Shown here: one piece after another, positions 8,659 to 17,721 of the stretch | Layout of the letters: every line of letters starts with the position of its first letter | Position numbering within the stretch: position 1 is the stretch's first letter | NCBI GenBank assembly: GCA_022072445.1 | Contig: JAJVHV010000017.1 | Span: forward strand, 24,115 to 88,114 | From: Phycisphaerae bacterium | GTDB taxonomy: Bacteria > Planctomycetota > Phycisphaerae > UBA1845 > Fen-1342 | Direction: 5' to 3' | DNA length: 64,000 bases | Program-made: the position numbers and the translations under genes | Notes under the pieces: model-generated | What the model was told of the DNA's origin: nothing | Databases searched by the model: none | What the model saw: the letters and a program-made list of their open reading frames with translations, nothing else

Positions 8659-9230
8659 TTCGCTCACCACGGCTGATCGGCGCCGCGCTCGCGTTCGTCA
8701 TCCTGCTCGCCGGATGCGCCACCGCCCCGCGCCGCGGCGACGTGCAAACCCACGAATTGCCGGCCACCGCCGTCGCGGCAGAACCGAGCACTTCCGTCGA
8801 CGTCGGCGTTGATGAGCACCACTTTCCCCCGCCGCCGCGCTCGGCCTATGTGGCGCGACTTCCAGCCCCGGAATTGACACCCGAGGAAAAGAGCAAGCTC
8901 GCCACACCGAAGGAAGACTACAACCCGCTCGATCTGTATCGGCCGCAGCGCTCCGATCGCCCGGTGCAGCGTGTCGATCTCTCGCGGCCGGTCGTGTATG
9001 ACATGGCGGTAACCGTCGCCGGCCGGACCCCCGTCCTCTCCTCGCTCGCCGGCCGCGAACCCGCCCGCCCGGTTGTCGGCGTGAACACGCTGGGCACCTC
9101 GCCCGCCGCCGGCGTCAGCCTGCCCTGGACTGCGCTGGTCGGCCGCTCGGGCGACGGCAGCGTCCGCGTCGGCTACGACGCACCACGCCATGTCGCCGGC
9201 CGTGCTCCGCTCCGCCGCGCACGACCCTGA
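8655..9230 (+). CDS. Predicted lipoprotein, unknown
   Basis: A 191-residue protein starting in an ATGA overlap with the amidotransferase stop. The N-terminus ([16 protein letters not shown]) is a lipoprotein signal with Cys21 as acceptor. The mature part is Pro/Ala-rich and low in predicted structure, with an acidic-aromatic stretch ([18 protein letters not shown]). No known domain is seen. The coupling to an amino-acid or folate enzyme is odd and probably only transcriptional. Confidence 0.65.
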
Positions 9231-9344
9231 ACGCTGCTCAGGTCGACGCGCTCCCGACGCCGATATCGACTCCGCGGGACTGCGCAGTTTCGGCGCCGGC
9301 ATCGTCGCCGGTTCGCCGCGCCGCACGTCCTGGGAGCACCGCGC

Positions 9345-10349
9345 ATGGGCCACAGGGCTCGCAACTTCGGTCGCGCATCGGCGGCACTGCCGCTCGGTCT
9401 GTTGCTGCTGGTTGCGTCCGCGCTGATCGCGCAATCCTCCCCCGGGTGCGAGTCGACCGAAGACGCCGACGACAGCGAATACCCGATCACGCTCCTGAAC
9501 GTCATCCCGGGTCCGCCCGGCGAAACGGGCCCACCCGGCGCGGACGGTTCGCAGGGCAGTCCCGGCTCGCAGGGGCCAACGGGCGCTTCCGGTCCGCAGG
9601 GAATTCCGGGCTCGCCGGGGACCACCGATCACAGCCAGCTTGTGAATCTGGACCACGACGATCACCCGCTGTACATCATGACCGACGAGGCCGACACGAT
9701 TACCACCGTCATGCTGGTCGACGGCAGTGTCACCGACGCCAAAATCGCGTCGGTCTCACCCTCCAAGATCACACCCCAGGGTACCGGCAGCGGGCTCGAT
9801 GCCGACACGATCGGCGGCCGCTCACCGGCGAGCTTTCTTCTGCCCGGCGAAGTCCGGCTGTGGGCCGGCCCGACCACGGCCGCGCCCGCGGGCTGGCTTA
9901 TCTGCGACGGCTCGGCCGTCTCGCGCACAACCTATGCCACGCTCTTCGGCGTGATCGGGACCATCTACGGTCCGGGCGACGGCTCGAGCACGTTCAATCT
10001 GCCCGACCTGCGCGACCGCTCGCCGATCGGCGCCGCACAGGACGACCTCGGCGTGCCGAAGACTACCGTGACCGGCACGCTCACCCAGTCGGGCGGCGAA
10101 GCCACCCACACACTCAGCGTCACCGAAATGCCGGCCCACACGCACGATATGACGCACACGCACACCTATGAGGTCGGGAGCGGCGCCGGCTTCTCCTTTC
10201 TGCTCTCGTCCACGTTGCTCGGATCGCAAGCCAGCGAAACGACCAGCGGCCCGAACGTGACCGACACCGGCAGCGCGGGTGGCGGCGCGCCCTTCAACAA
10301 CGTCCACCCCTACCTGGCGATGCACTTCATCATCTGCACGGGCAACTGA
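9345..10349 (+). CDS. Secreted collagen-like / phage-tail-collar domain protein
   Basis: A 334-residue protein with GGGAG upstream of its ATG. Residues 1-36 form a signal with a possible lipid-accepting Cys (SSPGCES). A short collagen-like block of Gly-X-Y triplets ([20 protein letters not shown] and following, about residues 56-90) comes next. Then a linker with DADTIGG, and a C-terminal tail-collar domain ([70 protein letters not shown]). Collar domains trimerise in phage fibres and in microcystin-dependent protein-like families, and the collagen block would also form a trimer. It may be a surface fibre or adhesin; no other phage genes are present. Confidence 0.8.
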   Translation: MGHRARNFGRASAALPLGLLLLVASALIAQSSPGCESTEDADDSEYPITLLNVIPGPPGETGPPGADGSQGSPGSQGPTGASGPQGIPGSPGTTDHSQLVNLDHDDHPLYIMTDEADTITTVMLVDGSVTDAKIASVSPSKITPQGTGSGLDADTIGGRSPASFLLPGEVRLWAGPTTAAPAGWLICDGSAVSRTTYATLFGVIGTIYGPGDGSSTFNLPDLRDRSPIGAAQDDLGVPKTTVTGTLTQSGGEATHTLSVTEMPAHTHDMTHTHTYEVGSGAGFSFLLSSTLLGSQASETTSGPNVTDTGSAGGGAPFNNVHPYLAMHFIICTGN

Positions 10350-10372
10350 AAAGCGTCGGCGGCGAAAGGAAA

Positions 10373-10401
10373 GGAGGCTCGCACACCAAGTGCGAACCTC
10401 C
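10373..10401 (-). terminator. Hairpin terminator after the PEP-CTERM gene
   Basis: Read leftward, the arms GGAGGTTCGCAC and GTGCGAGCCTCC flank a five-base loop and are followed by a pyrimidine-rich TTTCCTTTC run. It lies between the convergent collagen-like and PEP-CTERM genes and may serve both. Confidence 0.5.
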
Positions 10402-10424
10402 GCTGGCCGAATCGCGGAAAGACG

Positions 10425-10985
10425 CTATCGAACCCGCCGCCGCAACAGCATCAGCACCGGCGCCAGCAGCAGCACCGTCGCCGGCTCGGGCGTCGTGAAC
10501 GCGGCGACAATCGGGTCCGAGCTCGGCAGGCCCGACGGTCCGACGTCGTGCGCCCGCAGCGTGACGTGCCACTCGGTTTGGTCGGGGTCGAACGCCGGAT
10601 CGTCCGAGTCGATCAGCCACACCGGGTGATAGTGAATATCGGGGCTGCCCAGGCCGATCCGCTCGCCCGGATGCACCTCGCTGAGATCGTCCCGAAACAG
10701 CCGGAACGCCGGGTCGCTCGCAACCAGCTCCACCTCGATGCCCGCCACCTCCGGTAGTTGAAACAGATCCTCTTCCGGGTCGTCCACGTCAACCGACTTC
10801 AACGCGGGATGATCGTCCGCCCAGCCGTTGAACAAACCGCTCACCGGCTGTAGGACGAAAGGCTGATCGTCGGCGTGTGCATGCATCTTGAGCTGACCGC
10901 CCGAGGTCTGGCCGATTAGAATGTCGGCCAGAGCTGGCGAGACAAGTACGGCGGCCGCAACCAGCGTTCCGATAACACGTCGCAT
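10425..10985 (-). CDS. PEP-CTERM sorted secreted protein
   Basis: A 186-residue exported protein. The ATG at 10985 follows GGAGAG and opens a clean signal peptide (MRRVIGTLVAAAVLVSPALA). The body is a single beta-rich domain with GWADDHPAL and HYHPVWLIDSDDPAFDPDQT. The C-terminus TPEPATVLLLAPVLMLLRRR is a PEP-CTERM signal: Pro-Glu-Pro, a hydrophobic helix and an Arg tail, recognised by exosortase in an exopolysaccharide-linked sorting system. The body is clearly paralogous to the next gene, which has a dockerin-like tail instead. No exosortase gene is in the window. Confidence 0.85.
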   Translation of the reverse strand: MRRVIGTLVAAAVLVSPALADILIGQTSGGQLKMHAHADDQPFVLQPVSGLFNGWADDHPALKSVDVDDPEEDLFQLPEVAGIEVELVASDPAFRLFRDDLSEVHPGERIGLGSPDIHYHPVWLIDSDDPAFDPDQTEWHVTLRAHDVGPSGLPSSDPIVAAFTTPEPATVLLLAPVLMLLRRRVR

Positions 10986-11087
10986 GCTTCTCTCCACGCT
11001 CATTCGCACCCGGAGCAGCCCCACACGCAGTTTAGCGAGCTGGGCGCGCGTGAGTCAATCAGAACCTCCGCTCGTCCGCTCGCCCGC

Positions 11088-11807
11088 CTATCCGCCCGTC
11101 AGCACGCCCACGAACGGTTCGATGTCGAAGCCGTTCACCTCGCCGTCCCAGTTCACGTCCGCCGCGCAGCGCTCCTCCGGCGACGCGCTCGCGCCGGCCA
11201 GGATCGCGACGAACGGATCGACGTCGAAGCCGTTCACGCTGCCATCCTGGTTCACGTCGCCGGGCGTGCAGGCGACGTTGGCGAAGTACATGGTGAACGG
11301 CAGGGAGTCCGCGTAGCCGGTGGAACCGAGGTCAAAGAGCGTCAGCGTGACGCGCCACTTCGTGCGCTGGGCGTCGAAGAACGGATCGTCACTGTTGATG
11401 TGCCAGATAAGGTGCGTGTGCAGCGCTTCATCGCCCAGGACGATCTCGTCGCCGACGGTCTTGTAGACCTGAAAGCCGCTGTCGACCAACTGGAACGCCA
11501 CGTCGATCGCCTCGATGCGCATCCACACGTCCGCCCCGGCGCTCAGTGGGTAGATGTCATTGCCCGCGTCCGGTTCCGTGACGTGATCGAAACCCGGCTC
11601 GTTGTCCGACCAGCCGGCCAGAATCCCATTGACCGGCGGCAGCACGATCGTCTCGTGATCCACGTCGAACCCGCTGCGCTTGAGTTGCCCCGCGCCCGAC
11701 ACCCCGACGATGACGTCACCCTCGTGCTGTGCGCGTGCCACGCCGGGCACGATTGCGACCAGCATGACGACCATGGAGCTTTGAACGAACTTCCGACAGA
11801 TATTCAT
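11088..11807 (-). CDS. Secreted paralogue with a dockerin-like C-terminus
   Basis: A 239-residue exported protein with signal MNICRKFVQSSMVVMLVAIV ending near ARA-QH; GAAGGGTG precedes the ATG. The body repeats the plan of the adjacent PEP-CTERM protein (GWSDNEPGF, HTHLIWHINSDDPFFDAQRT, WRVTLTLFDLG). The tail has two EF-hand-like dockerin repeats, GDVNQDGSVNGFDVDPFVAI and ADVNWDGEVNGFDIEPFVGV, each with Asp/Asn ligands for calcium. The function of the body is unknown. The tail is shared with three more secreted proteins in the window. No cohesin partner is visible here. Confidence 0.85.
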   Translation of the reverse strand: MNICRKFVQSSMVVMLVAIVPGVARAQHEGDVIVGVSGAGQLKRSGFDVDHETIVLPPVNGILAGWSDNEPGFDHVTEPDAGNDIYPLSAGADVWMRIEAIDVAFQLVDSGFQVYKTVGDEIVLGDEALHTHLIWHINSDDPFFDAQRTKWRVTLTLFDLGSTGYADSLPFTMYFANVACTPGDVNQDGSVNGFDVDPFVAILAGASASPEERCAADVNWDGEVNGFDIEPFVGVLTGG

Positions 11808-11964
11808 GGAACACCCTTCGATCTTGGATTTACTTGCAGGGCAAACGCCACAAGCCGCCACTGGAGGCGACGCGTCCGCCGTGCGGTTCACAGCCAGAGG
11901 CACGGCGGCCTCTGACCACTCTTCCAGCAGACTTTGACAACCGTATGGAACCCGGCCGACCGCT

Positions 11965-12666
11965 TCAGTGAGCGATGTCCGGGTCCCACTTGTTCTCCAG
12001 AAAGCGCGGCGGAATCCCACTGCCCGGCTCGATCAGGTAGGTCTTCTCGAACGTGAGCGTTTCGGCGTGCCCGTCGAGCATGCCGTAGTTAGCCCGTCCG
12101 ACGTGCTGATCCAGCTCCAGCTCGCGGCGCGCGATCGTGCGCGAGTCGCCGAACCACCACGTCTCAGGATGCACGTGGTCCGCCACGGCGTACTGCCCTT
12201 CCTCCGCCAGCTCGGCCCAGAAGGTCGTCGCCGAGCTGTTGCGGATGCGATCCTGCCGGTCGAACGGCAGTCGATTGCCGATGCGGTAGACCGTGTACGA
12301 GTTGCTGGCAAAGCTCGTCTGCCGCAGGTGCGAGTCCGTCAGCGGCTGCGACCAGTACGGGCTCTTGTCCGCCGGACAGCGAAACACGTCCTTCTGCCGT
12401 CCGTACTCCGTGGCCAGTTGCACGATCCAGCTTTTCGGTTCGTCGAACGAGCCGCCATGGCCGAGCCCGGCGCTGGGGAACTTTCCGGTGTTGGCGTCGG
12501 CGTACATCAGCACGGCGGTGGACATGCAGCGCAGATTGCTGAGGCAGACGGTGGTCTTTCCCTGCTCGCGGGCCCGTCCCAGCGACGGGAGCAGGATTGC
12601 GATCAGCGTGGCGATGATTGCCACCACTACGAGCAGTTCAATCAGTGTGAATGCGCGACGTCTCAT
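11965..12666 (-). CDS. Type II pseudopilin-like protein (DUF1559-like)
   Basis: A 233-residue protein that begins with a class III signal: [20 protein letters not shown], where cleavage before Phe leaves Glu5 of the mature protein and a hydrophobic helix. The globular part has the planctomycete-type pattern NLRCMSTAVLMYADANTGKFP, a CPADKS motif and a C-terminal GMLDGHAETLTFEK (H-X9-DG-like) segment. Such proteins are probably minor pseudopilins or surface proteins processed by a prepilin peptidase; none of the secretion ATPases is in this window. The start is the ATG after AGGAATCGGAATCC, excluding the longer frame. Confidence 0.85.
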   Translation of the reverse strand: MRRRAFTLIELLVVVAIIATLIAILLPSLGRAREQGKTTVCLSNLRCMSTAVLMYADANTGKFPSAGLGHGGSFDEPKSWIVQLATEYGRQKDVFRCPADKSPYWSQPLTDSHLRQTSFASNSYTVYRIGNRLPFDRQDRIRNSSATTFWAELAEEGQYAVADHVHPETWWFGDSRTIARRELELDQHVGRANYGMLDGHAETLTFEKTYLIEPGSGIPPRFLENKWDPDIAH

Positions 12667-12752
12667 GGATTCCGATTCCTGGAGATTATCGATGTTGAGC
12701 GGCACACGGATGACGGCGCCGGCAGGGCCGGCGGCCGGTCCGCGCCTCGCGA

Positions 12753-12770
12753 ACGGGCATGAATGCCCGT
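12753..12770. promoter_or_regulatory. 18-base inverted repeat upstream of the pseudopilin gene
   Basis: ACGGGCAT, GA, ATGCCCGT: perfect eight-base arms, about 90 bases upstream of the pseudopilin start. It could be an operator or a small hairpin in the leader; nothing else distinguishes the two. Confidence 0.4.
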
Positions 12771-12886
12771 CCGAAGAGACCCGCGGCACAACCCATTCGA
12801 TTCGTCAAAGAGGGGATGCGACGACCGAGCGCGCGGCCACACCAGCGGGCACGGTCGCCCGTGGCGAGGTGTGATCGGTCAGCGCG

Positions 12887-13231
12887 TCACGCCGCGGGCG
12901 GCGGAGCGCGCGGCTGAATCGCGGAGCAATGTCCGTTGAGAACGACGTGAGGCAGGTTGAGGCAGGCCGTCCGCGGAACGAATCGTCCCGCCTCGATCAG
13001 CTCGAACGACGGCACCGTCGCGGTCGTATCGGCCCGCAGGACCGCGCATACGCCGCAGGACGATTCGTCGTGGTGGTGCGAATGGGGTTTTTTTGGTTGC
13101 GACTCGCCGGGGTCGCGACACTCGCAGTTGTGCCGGTCGGCCTCGTGATGGTGCAGCGCGACGCTCAACCCGCTGGCATGCGCGAGCAGGGCGGCAAGAC
13201 ACGTCGCAACCAGGAACCTCGGCCACGGCAT
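12887..13231 (-). CDS. Small secreted His/Cys-rich protein
   Basis: A 114-residue protein. The ATG at 13231 opens a signal-like segment (MPWPRFLVATCLAALLAHAS). Two clusters follow: LHHHEADRHNCECRD near residues 27-41 and HSHHHDESSCGVCAVL near residues 51-66. Dense His and Cys pairs suggest binding of a soft metal such as zinc or copper in the periplasm. I do not recognise a named family. A palindrome that could be an operator lies 24 bases upstream. It is divergent from the glycosyltransferase gene. Confidence 0.65.
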   Translation of the reverse strand: MPWPRFLVATCLAALLAHASGLSVALHHHEADRHNCECRDPGESQPKKPHSHHHDESSCGVCAVLRADTTATVPSFELIEAGRFVPRTACLNLPHVVLNGHCSAIQPRAPPPAA

Positions 13232-13254
13232 CGATCGAACCCGCCGGCAGTTGT

Positions 13255-13269
13255 TAATACGATGTATTA
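13255..13269. promoter_or_regulatory. Operator-like palindrome TAATAC-GAT-GTATTA
   Basis: Perfect six-base arms with a three-base spacer, AT-rich in a GC-rich setting, centred 31 bases upstream of the His/Cys-rich gene in the divergent gap. Position and symmetry fit a dimeric repressor site overlapping a promoter. Confidence 0.5.
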
Positions 13270-13328
13270 TCTCGCCCGCCGTCCAGCCGTCAAGCCCCCG
13301 ACCGACGTCAGGGGTACTATCTCTGGCA

Positions 13329-14618
13329 ATGGACACACTCCTGCTGGCGTTCGGCTCGCACGGCGACGTCCACCCCGTGCTCGGCGTTGGACAGGCGCTC
13401 GTGCGGCGCGGACACGACGTCCGCGTCATGGCGCACCCCTACTTCCAGCCCGACATCGACGCCGCCGGCCTCAGCTTTCGACCCGTCGGCGCGGATATCG
13501 ACGTTCACGGCCTGATGCGTCACCCCGACCTGTTCCACCGGCGCCGCGGCAGCCACGTCGTCATGAACAGCGTGCTGACCGCGGTCCCTGACTTTATCGC
13601 CGGCCTGAACGCCGAACTCGACGCCCGCCGCCCCGACGTGATCGTGGCGCATCTGATCTGCATCGGCGTCCGCTGGGTCGCACAGCAGCGGCGGATCCCA
13701 CTGGCCACCATCACACTCGCGCCGCCGACGTGGTTCTCGCGGCTCGATCCCGTTCCGGCTTTGCAGAAACGCCGCGGGCAATTCTGGCGGGCGGCGTCGT
13801 ACGCGGTGCATCCCCTGCTGCGACCGCTCATCCGTCTGCTCACCGACGGCCGCATCAACCGCATCCGCCGCGCCTGCGGATTCCCGCCAGAACGCGACAA
13901 TCTGCTGAGAGACTTTCAGTCCGGCGACGTGAATCTCGGCCTCTGGTCGACCTGCTTTCGCGACGCCATGCCCGATGATCCGCCGCGGGCGCGCATCTGC
14001 GGCTTCACCTGGTACGACGGCGGCGCACGCCGGCCCAGCCCGCCGGAATTGCGCGCCTTCCTCGACGACGGTCCCCCGCCGGTGGTCTTTTCGCTGGGAA
14101 GTGCGGCGTATCACGGCGGTGCGGAGTTCTACGCGCTGGCGGCGCAGGCCTGCGGCGTCTTGGGCCGGCGCGGCGTGCTGCTGAGCGGCGCGCCGGAGTA
14201 TGCGCCGCGCGAGCTGCCTGCCGGCGTCATGGCCTGCGACTACGCACCTTTCGCCGAACTGCTGCCGCGCGCCGCGGCGGTCGTGCATCACGGCGGCATC
14301 GGCTCGACGGCGCAGACGCTGCGCGCCGGTCGCCCGTCGCTGCTGGTCGCTCACGCGCATGATCAGTTCAACAACGGCCTGCGCGTCGAGCGACTCGGCG
14401 CCGGGCGAATGCTGCCGCGACACACGCTCTCGGCCCGCCGGCTGAGCGCGGCGCTCGACGCGCTGCTGAACGACTCCGCCGCGGCCGGCGCCGCCAGCCA
14501 GCTCGGCCGCAAGCTGGCGCGCGAAGACGGCGCCGCGGTCGCGGTTCGGCACATCGAAGACGCCGCCCGCCGCGGCGTGCGTCCCGCGGCTGCGCCCCCA
14601 ACCGAGCCCCGACCATGA
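13329..14618 (+). CDS. Glycosyltransferase, GT1/GT28-like
   Basis: A 429-residue protein of the GT-B fold. The N-terminal acceptor half starts LLLAFGSHGDVHPVLGVGQAL, the glycine loop typical of macrolide- and sterol-type glucosyltransferases. The C-terminal nucleotide-sugar half has FSLGSAAYHGG and the donor motif VVHHGGIGSTAQTLRAGRPS followed by HAHDQFNNG. No membrane segment or signal is visible. It probably glycosylates a lipid, carotenoid or secondary metabolite. The ATG at 13329 is favoured because the fold begins immediately after it. The last codons (EPRP and stop) are formed by a copy of the dispersed GAGCCCCGACC repeat. Confidence 0.8.
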   Translation: MDTLLLAFGSHGDVHPVLGVGQALVRRGHDVRVMAHPYFQPDIDAAGLSFRPVGADIDVHGLMRHPDLFHRRRGSHVVMNSVLTAVPDFIAGLNAELDARRPDVIVAHLICIGVRWVAQQRRIPLATITLAPPTWFSRLDPVPALQKRRGQFWRAASYAVHPLLRPLIRLLTDGRINRIRRACGFPPERDNLLRDFQSGDVNLGLWSTCFRDAMPDDPPRARICGFTWYDGGARRPSPPELRAFLDDGPPPVVFSLGSAAYHGGAEFYALAAQACGVLGRRGVLLSGAPEYAPRELPAGVMACDYAPFAELLPRAAAVVHHGGIGSTAQTLRAGRPSLLVAHAHDQFNNGLRVERLGAGRMLPRHTLSARRLSAALDALLNDSAAAGAASQLGRKLAREDGAAVAVRHIEDAARRGVRPAAAPPTEPRP

Positions 14619-14788
14619 AGGCGAGCGAGGAGCGAGCCTGAATGGAGGGGTTCGTCCGAGAGTGGTCGGCGCCGAGCGCACAATTGCCGTCAGTTGCCCC
14701 GCGGCTTGCCTCCCGTCCGAGCCCGGCTGTCCGCAGGTGGCGTCATCGCGCAACTGATGCACTCCTGCCCGAACGTCGCCGTTCGCAG

Positions 14789-16456
14789 TCAAGCGGCGTG
14801 GGCACACGCCGGCTCCGCCCGCCGGCGGCGCTGGAAAATCAGCCGGGCTTCCGGCAACCGCAATACCCAGGCGGCCGCCAGGTAGCCGGCCACGCCGACC
14901 GTCAGCGAGCCAAAGACGTCGACCGCCCGCAGCAGCGCGCTCGAAGCGCTCGACGAGAGGATCAGCGGGCGCGCCACGAGTACACAGCCGGCGCTGATCG
15001 CGCCAGCCGCCAGCATGCGGCCCAGAGCCGCCAGCATTCGCCGGTCGAAGATCGTGACTCTCGACCTGTTCTGGAGAATCGTCAGCCCCACGACCACGTT
15101 GATCGACGCCGTCAGCGACGTGCTTAGCCCGAAGCCCGCCTCGCGCAACGCTGGCAGCCACACCACCAGCAGGCTGATCAACAGATTCAACGGCAGCAGC
15201 ACGCAACTGATCTTCAGCGGCGTGCGCACGTCAGCGATGCTGTAGAAGCCGCGCAGCACGATGTGCAGCGCGCAGAACGCCCACATCCCGATCCCGTAAC
15301 ACGCCAGGGCCCGCGCGGCACGCGGCGTGTCGGCCGCCGTGAACTTCCGGTACTCAAACAGCAGACGCACGATCGGTTCCGACAGCAGCAGCATCATGAC
15401 CCCCGCCAGCAATCCCGCGAAAATCGCCAGCCGCAGCGACGAGCGCATCTCGCCCGTCCAGGCCACCCAGTCCTTGCGGGCCGCGATGCGGCTCAGCGTT
15501 GGCAGCACCGCCACCGCCAGCGAGATCGCCAGCACCCCCAGCGGAAACTGGTACAGCCGCTGCGCCACCGTCAGCACCGTAATCGCCCCCTCCTCCAGCG
15601 GAAAAGGCAGCGACCAGCCCAGCAACGCAAACCGCTCTGCCGTGTTCGGCGGGTGTGTCAGCCCCTTGGCGATCGCCGTGTCCAGGAACACGCCGATCAT
15701 CAGCACGCCCTGCCCCAGGATGACCGGCCCCATCCGCCGCATCATCACCCGCACCTTCGCATCCTTCAGGTCGAACTGCCAGCGCCAGGGCACGCCGTGC
15801 CGGCGCATGACCGGCCAGAGCGCCAGCACCTCGATCACCCCCGCGAGCACGACCGAAGCCGCGACGCCGAAGATCTGCACCGTCGGATCGGTGCGGCTCA
15901 GCAGCGGCCCGATAAACCAGATCCCTCCCAGCGTGACCAGATTGAAGACCAGCGGCATGAGCGCCGGGGGCCCGAAACAGCCGACGCAGTTCAGAATGCT
16001 CGAGAGCAGCGCGACCACGCTAATGAAGAGCATGAACGGCAGCATCAGCGCCGTCAGCGCCACCAGCAGCCGCCGATCCGCCGCCACCGTCGGATCGTCT
16101 CCCGGAAACGCGAACCACAGCGCGACGACGGCCAGCTCGGCGACGATCAGAATCGCGACCAGCGTGGTCACCAGCAGCGCCAGCGTGCGGGCCAGCAGGC
16201 GCCAGCCGCTCTCGCGGCCCTCCTGCTCCAGCGTGCCCGAGAAAACCGGCACGAAGACCGCCGACATGGCCCCTTCGGCAAACAGCCGGCGGAACAGATT
16301 GGGCACCTGGAACGCAAAGTTGTAATTGTCGGCCACCCAAGTCGCGCCGAACCAGCTTGCCAGCACCATGTCGCGCACCATCCCGGTGATGCGCGACAGC
16401 AGGGTCGCGACGCCGATCAAACGGGCCGACGAGATCACATGGCGGGATTCAGACAT
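14789..16456 (-). CDS. murJ: Lipid II flippase MurJ
   Basis: A 555-residue inner-membrane protein of the MOP superfamily that moves lipid II across the membrane for peptidoglycan synthesis. It starts MSESRHVISSARLIGVATLL, followed by the conserved SRITGMVRDMVLASWFG and FNLFRRLFAEGAMSAVFVPV-like loop (NLFRRLFAEGAMSAVFVPVF). About 14 hydrophobic segments are visible. The start chosen is the ATG directly before this conserved N-terminus. Together with mrdA, rodA and dapB it supports a peptidoglycan wall. Confidence 0.92.
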   Translation of the reverse strand: MSESRHVISSARLIGVATLLSRITGMVRDMVLASWFGATWVADNYNFAFQVPNLFRRLFAEGAMSAVFVPVFSGTLEQEGRESGWRLLARTLALLVTTLVAILIVAELAVVALWFAFPGDDPTVAADRRLLVALTALMLPFMLFISVVALLSSILNCVGCFGPPALMPLVFNLVTLGGIWFIGPLLSRTDPTVQIFGVAASVVLAGVIEVLALWPVMRRHGVPWRWQFDLKDAKVRVMMRRMGPVILGQGVLMIGVFLDTAIAKGLTHPPNTAERFALLGWSLPFPLEEGAITVLTVAQRLYQFPLGVLAISLAVAVLPTLSRIAARKDWVAWTGEMRSSLRLAIFAGLLAGVMMLLLSEPIVRLLFEYRKFTAADTPRAARALACYGIGMWAFCALHIVLRGFYSIADVRTPLKISCVLLPLNLLISLLVVWLPALREAGFGLSTSLTASINVVVGLTILQNRSRVTIFDRRMLAALGRMLAAGAISAGCVLVARPLILSSSASSALLRAVDVFGSLTVGVAGYLAAAWVLRLPEARLIFQRRRRAEPACAHAA

Positions 16457-16655
16457 CGGGCGCGAATGATATCGGGCGGGGGTGGCGCGGTCCCGCGCGA
16501 GGGAGCGCGGCCTCGATGCCAGCGAGACAGGCGTCACCGTCGGGGTACGGCTGATCGCGTTTGTGGGCTGGGCTGCGAAACCGCTGGCTCACTCGCGGGA
16601 ATCGGCTGGGAGCGCGGCTGGGGAACTGGCTGAGCCGCGCGGGGGCGGCGCGGCG

Positions 16656-17501
16656 CTATTCCATCCCCTCTTCCACCGGCGCCAGGTAGCGCAGGCGCGT
16701 GCCGACGGTGTTGGGCCAACCCACGTCGAAAGAGCGCAGATTGATGTTTTCGGCGTGGCCGTCGTAGAAGAGGTTGTTGATCCCGCCGGGGTGGCGGCGG
16801 TCGTTGGCGATGCGCGGCCGCGAGGCGAACGGAAGCTGCGAGCCGCGGAAGAAGTGGTGGAAGCGCAGCTCGTCGATTGCCAGCGACTTGTGCCCCTCCG
16901 TCACGTAGACAAATCGCGCCGGACTGGCCTTCACCTTATCCAGGTCGGAGATGCGGAAGAAGCTCAGGTATCCGATCGGCGTCTCGCCGCGCCACTCGCC
17001 GCTGTCTTCGTCCGAATAACCGGGGTCGTGGTCCCACTGGGCGGTCGATTTGAGATACGGCTTGGTCATGGCGCTGGCGACGTAGTCGTTGGACTGGTTG
17101 GGCGTCGGGTGCGTCGGGCACTGGAACTGCGGAATGTCCTTGAGAATCTTGATCAGGTCGGTCTGACCGGTCGGCTGCCAGAGGCCGTCCCAGAGGTGGC
17201 CGGGGTAGTTGATGCCGCGCAGCACGGTGATCTCGTAGCAGACGTGACGAATCGCCCGCCGCCCGCCCTCGGGCATCGGGATGCCGCCACACTGCCAGTC
17301 TTCGTTGGCATGGGCGTAAAACGTCGTTGCCTGGCCATGCGTGCGGAGGTTGGTCATGCAGACGAGCTGCTTGGCGGAGCCGCGCGCCTTGTTGAGCGCT
17401 GGGAGGAGAATGCTGATGAGCAGCGCGATGATGGCGACGACGACCAGCAACTCGATGAGCGTGAAACCGCGGCGAGCGCCGACGCGAAAGGTCTGAATCA
17501 T
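16656..17501 (-). CDS. Type II pseudopilin-like protein
   Basis: A 281-residue protein with a GGGAGA ribosome-binding site before its ATG. The N-terminus carries [20 protein letters not shown], a class III signal cleaved before Phe. The rest has [28 protein letters not shown] and a C-terminal [20 protein letters not shown] segment, the plan seen in the other pseudopilin at 11965. The two are paralogues with divergent bodies. Likely exported and processed by a prepilin peptidase not encoded here. Confidence 0.85.
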   Translation of the reverse strand: MIQTFRVGARRGFTLIELLVVVAIIALLISILLPALNKARGSAKQLVCMTNLRTHGQATTFYAHANEDWQCGGIPMPEGGRRAIRHVCYEITVLRGINYPGHLWDGLWQPTGQTDLIKILKDIPQFQCPTHPTPNQSNDYVASAMTKPYLKSTAQWDHDPGYSDEDSGEWRGETPIGYLSFFRISDLDKVKASPARFVYVTEGHKSLAIDELRFHHFFRGSQLPFASRPRIANDRRHPGGINNLFYDGHAENINLRSFDVGWPNTVGTRLRYLAPVEEGME

Positions 17502-17721
17502 TCTGCGTCTCCCGGATGCAGTGGTGCCACTGTTAAGGACCGACATGAACGGCCGTTCGAGCCGGCTGCTGCCAATGTGCCGGCGCCCGAGCGATCCTGC
17601 AACGTGACACATCAGTATAGCGAATCGCCACCCGCTGGAACAGCCCCGTGCCGCTCCTGCCGGCTTCCGACCGAAGCGGGGACCGGGCAAGCCGGGCGCG
17701 GTGCGCCGGTGGTTCGCAGGG

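Noticed and set aside
9345..10349. Prophage tail gene
   Set aside because: A secretion signal and collagen block are present and no other phage gene is found nearby.
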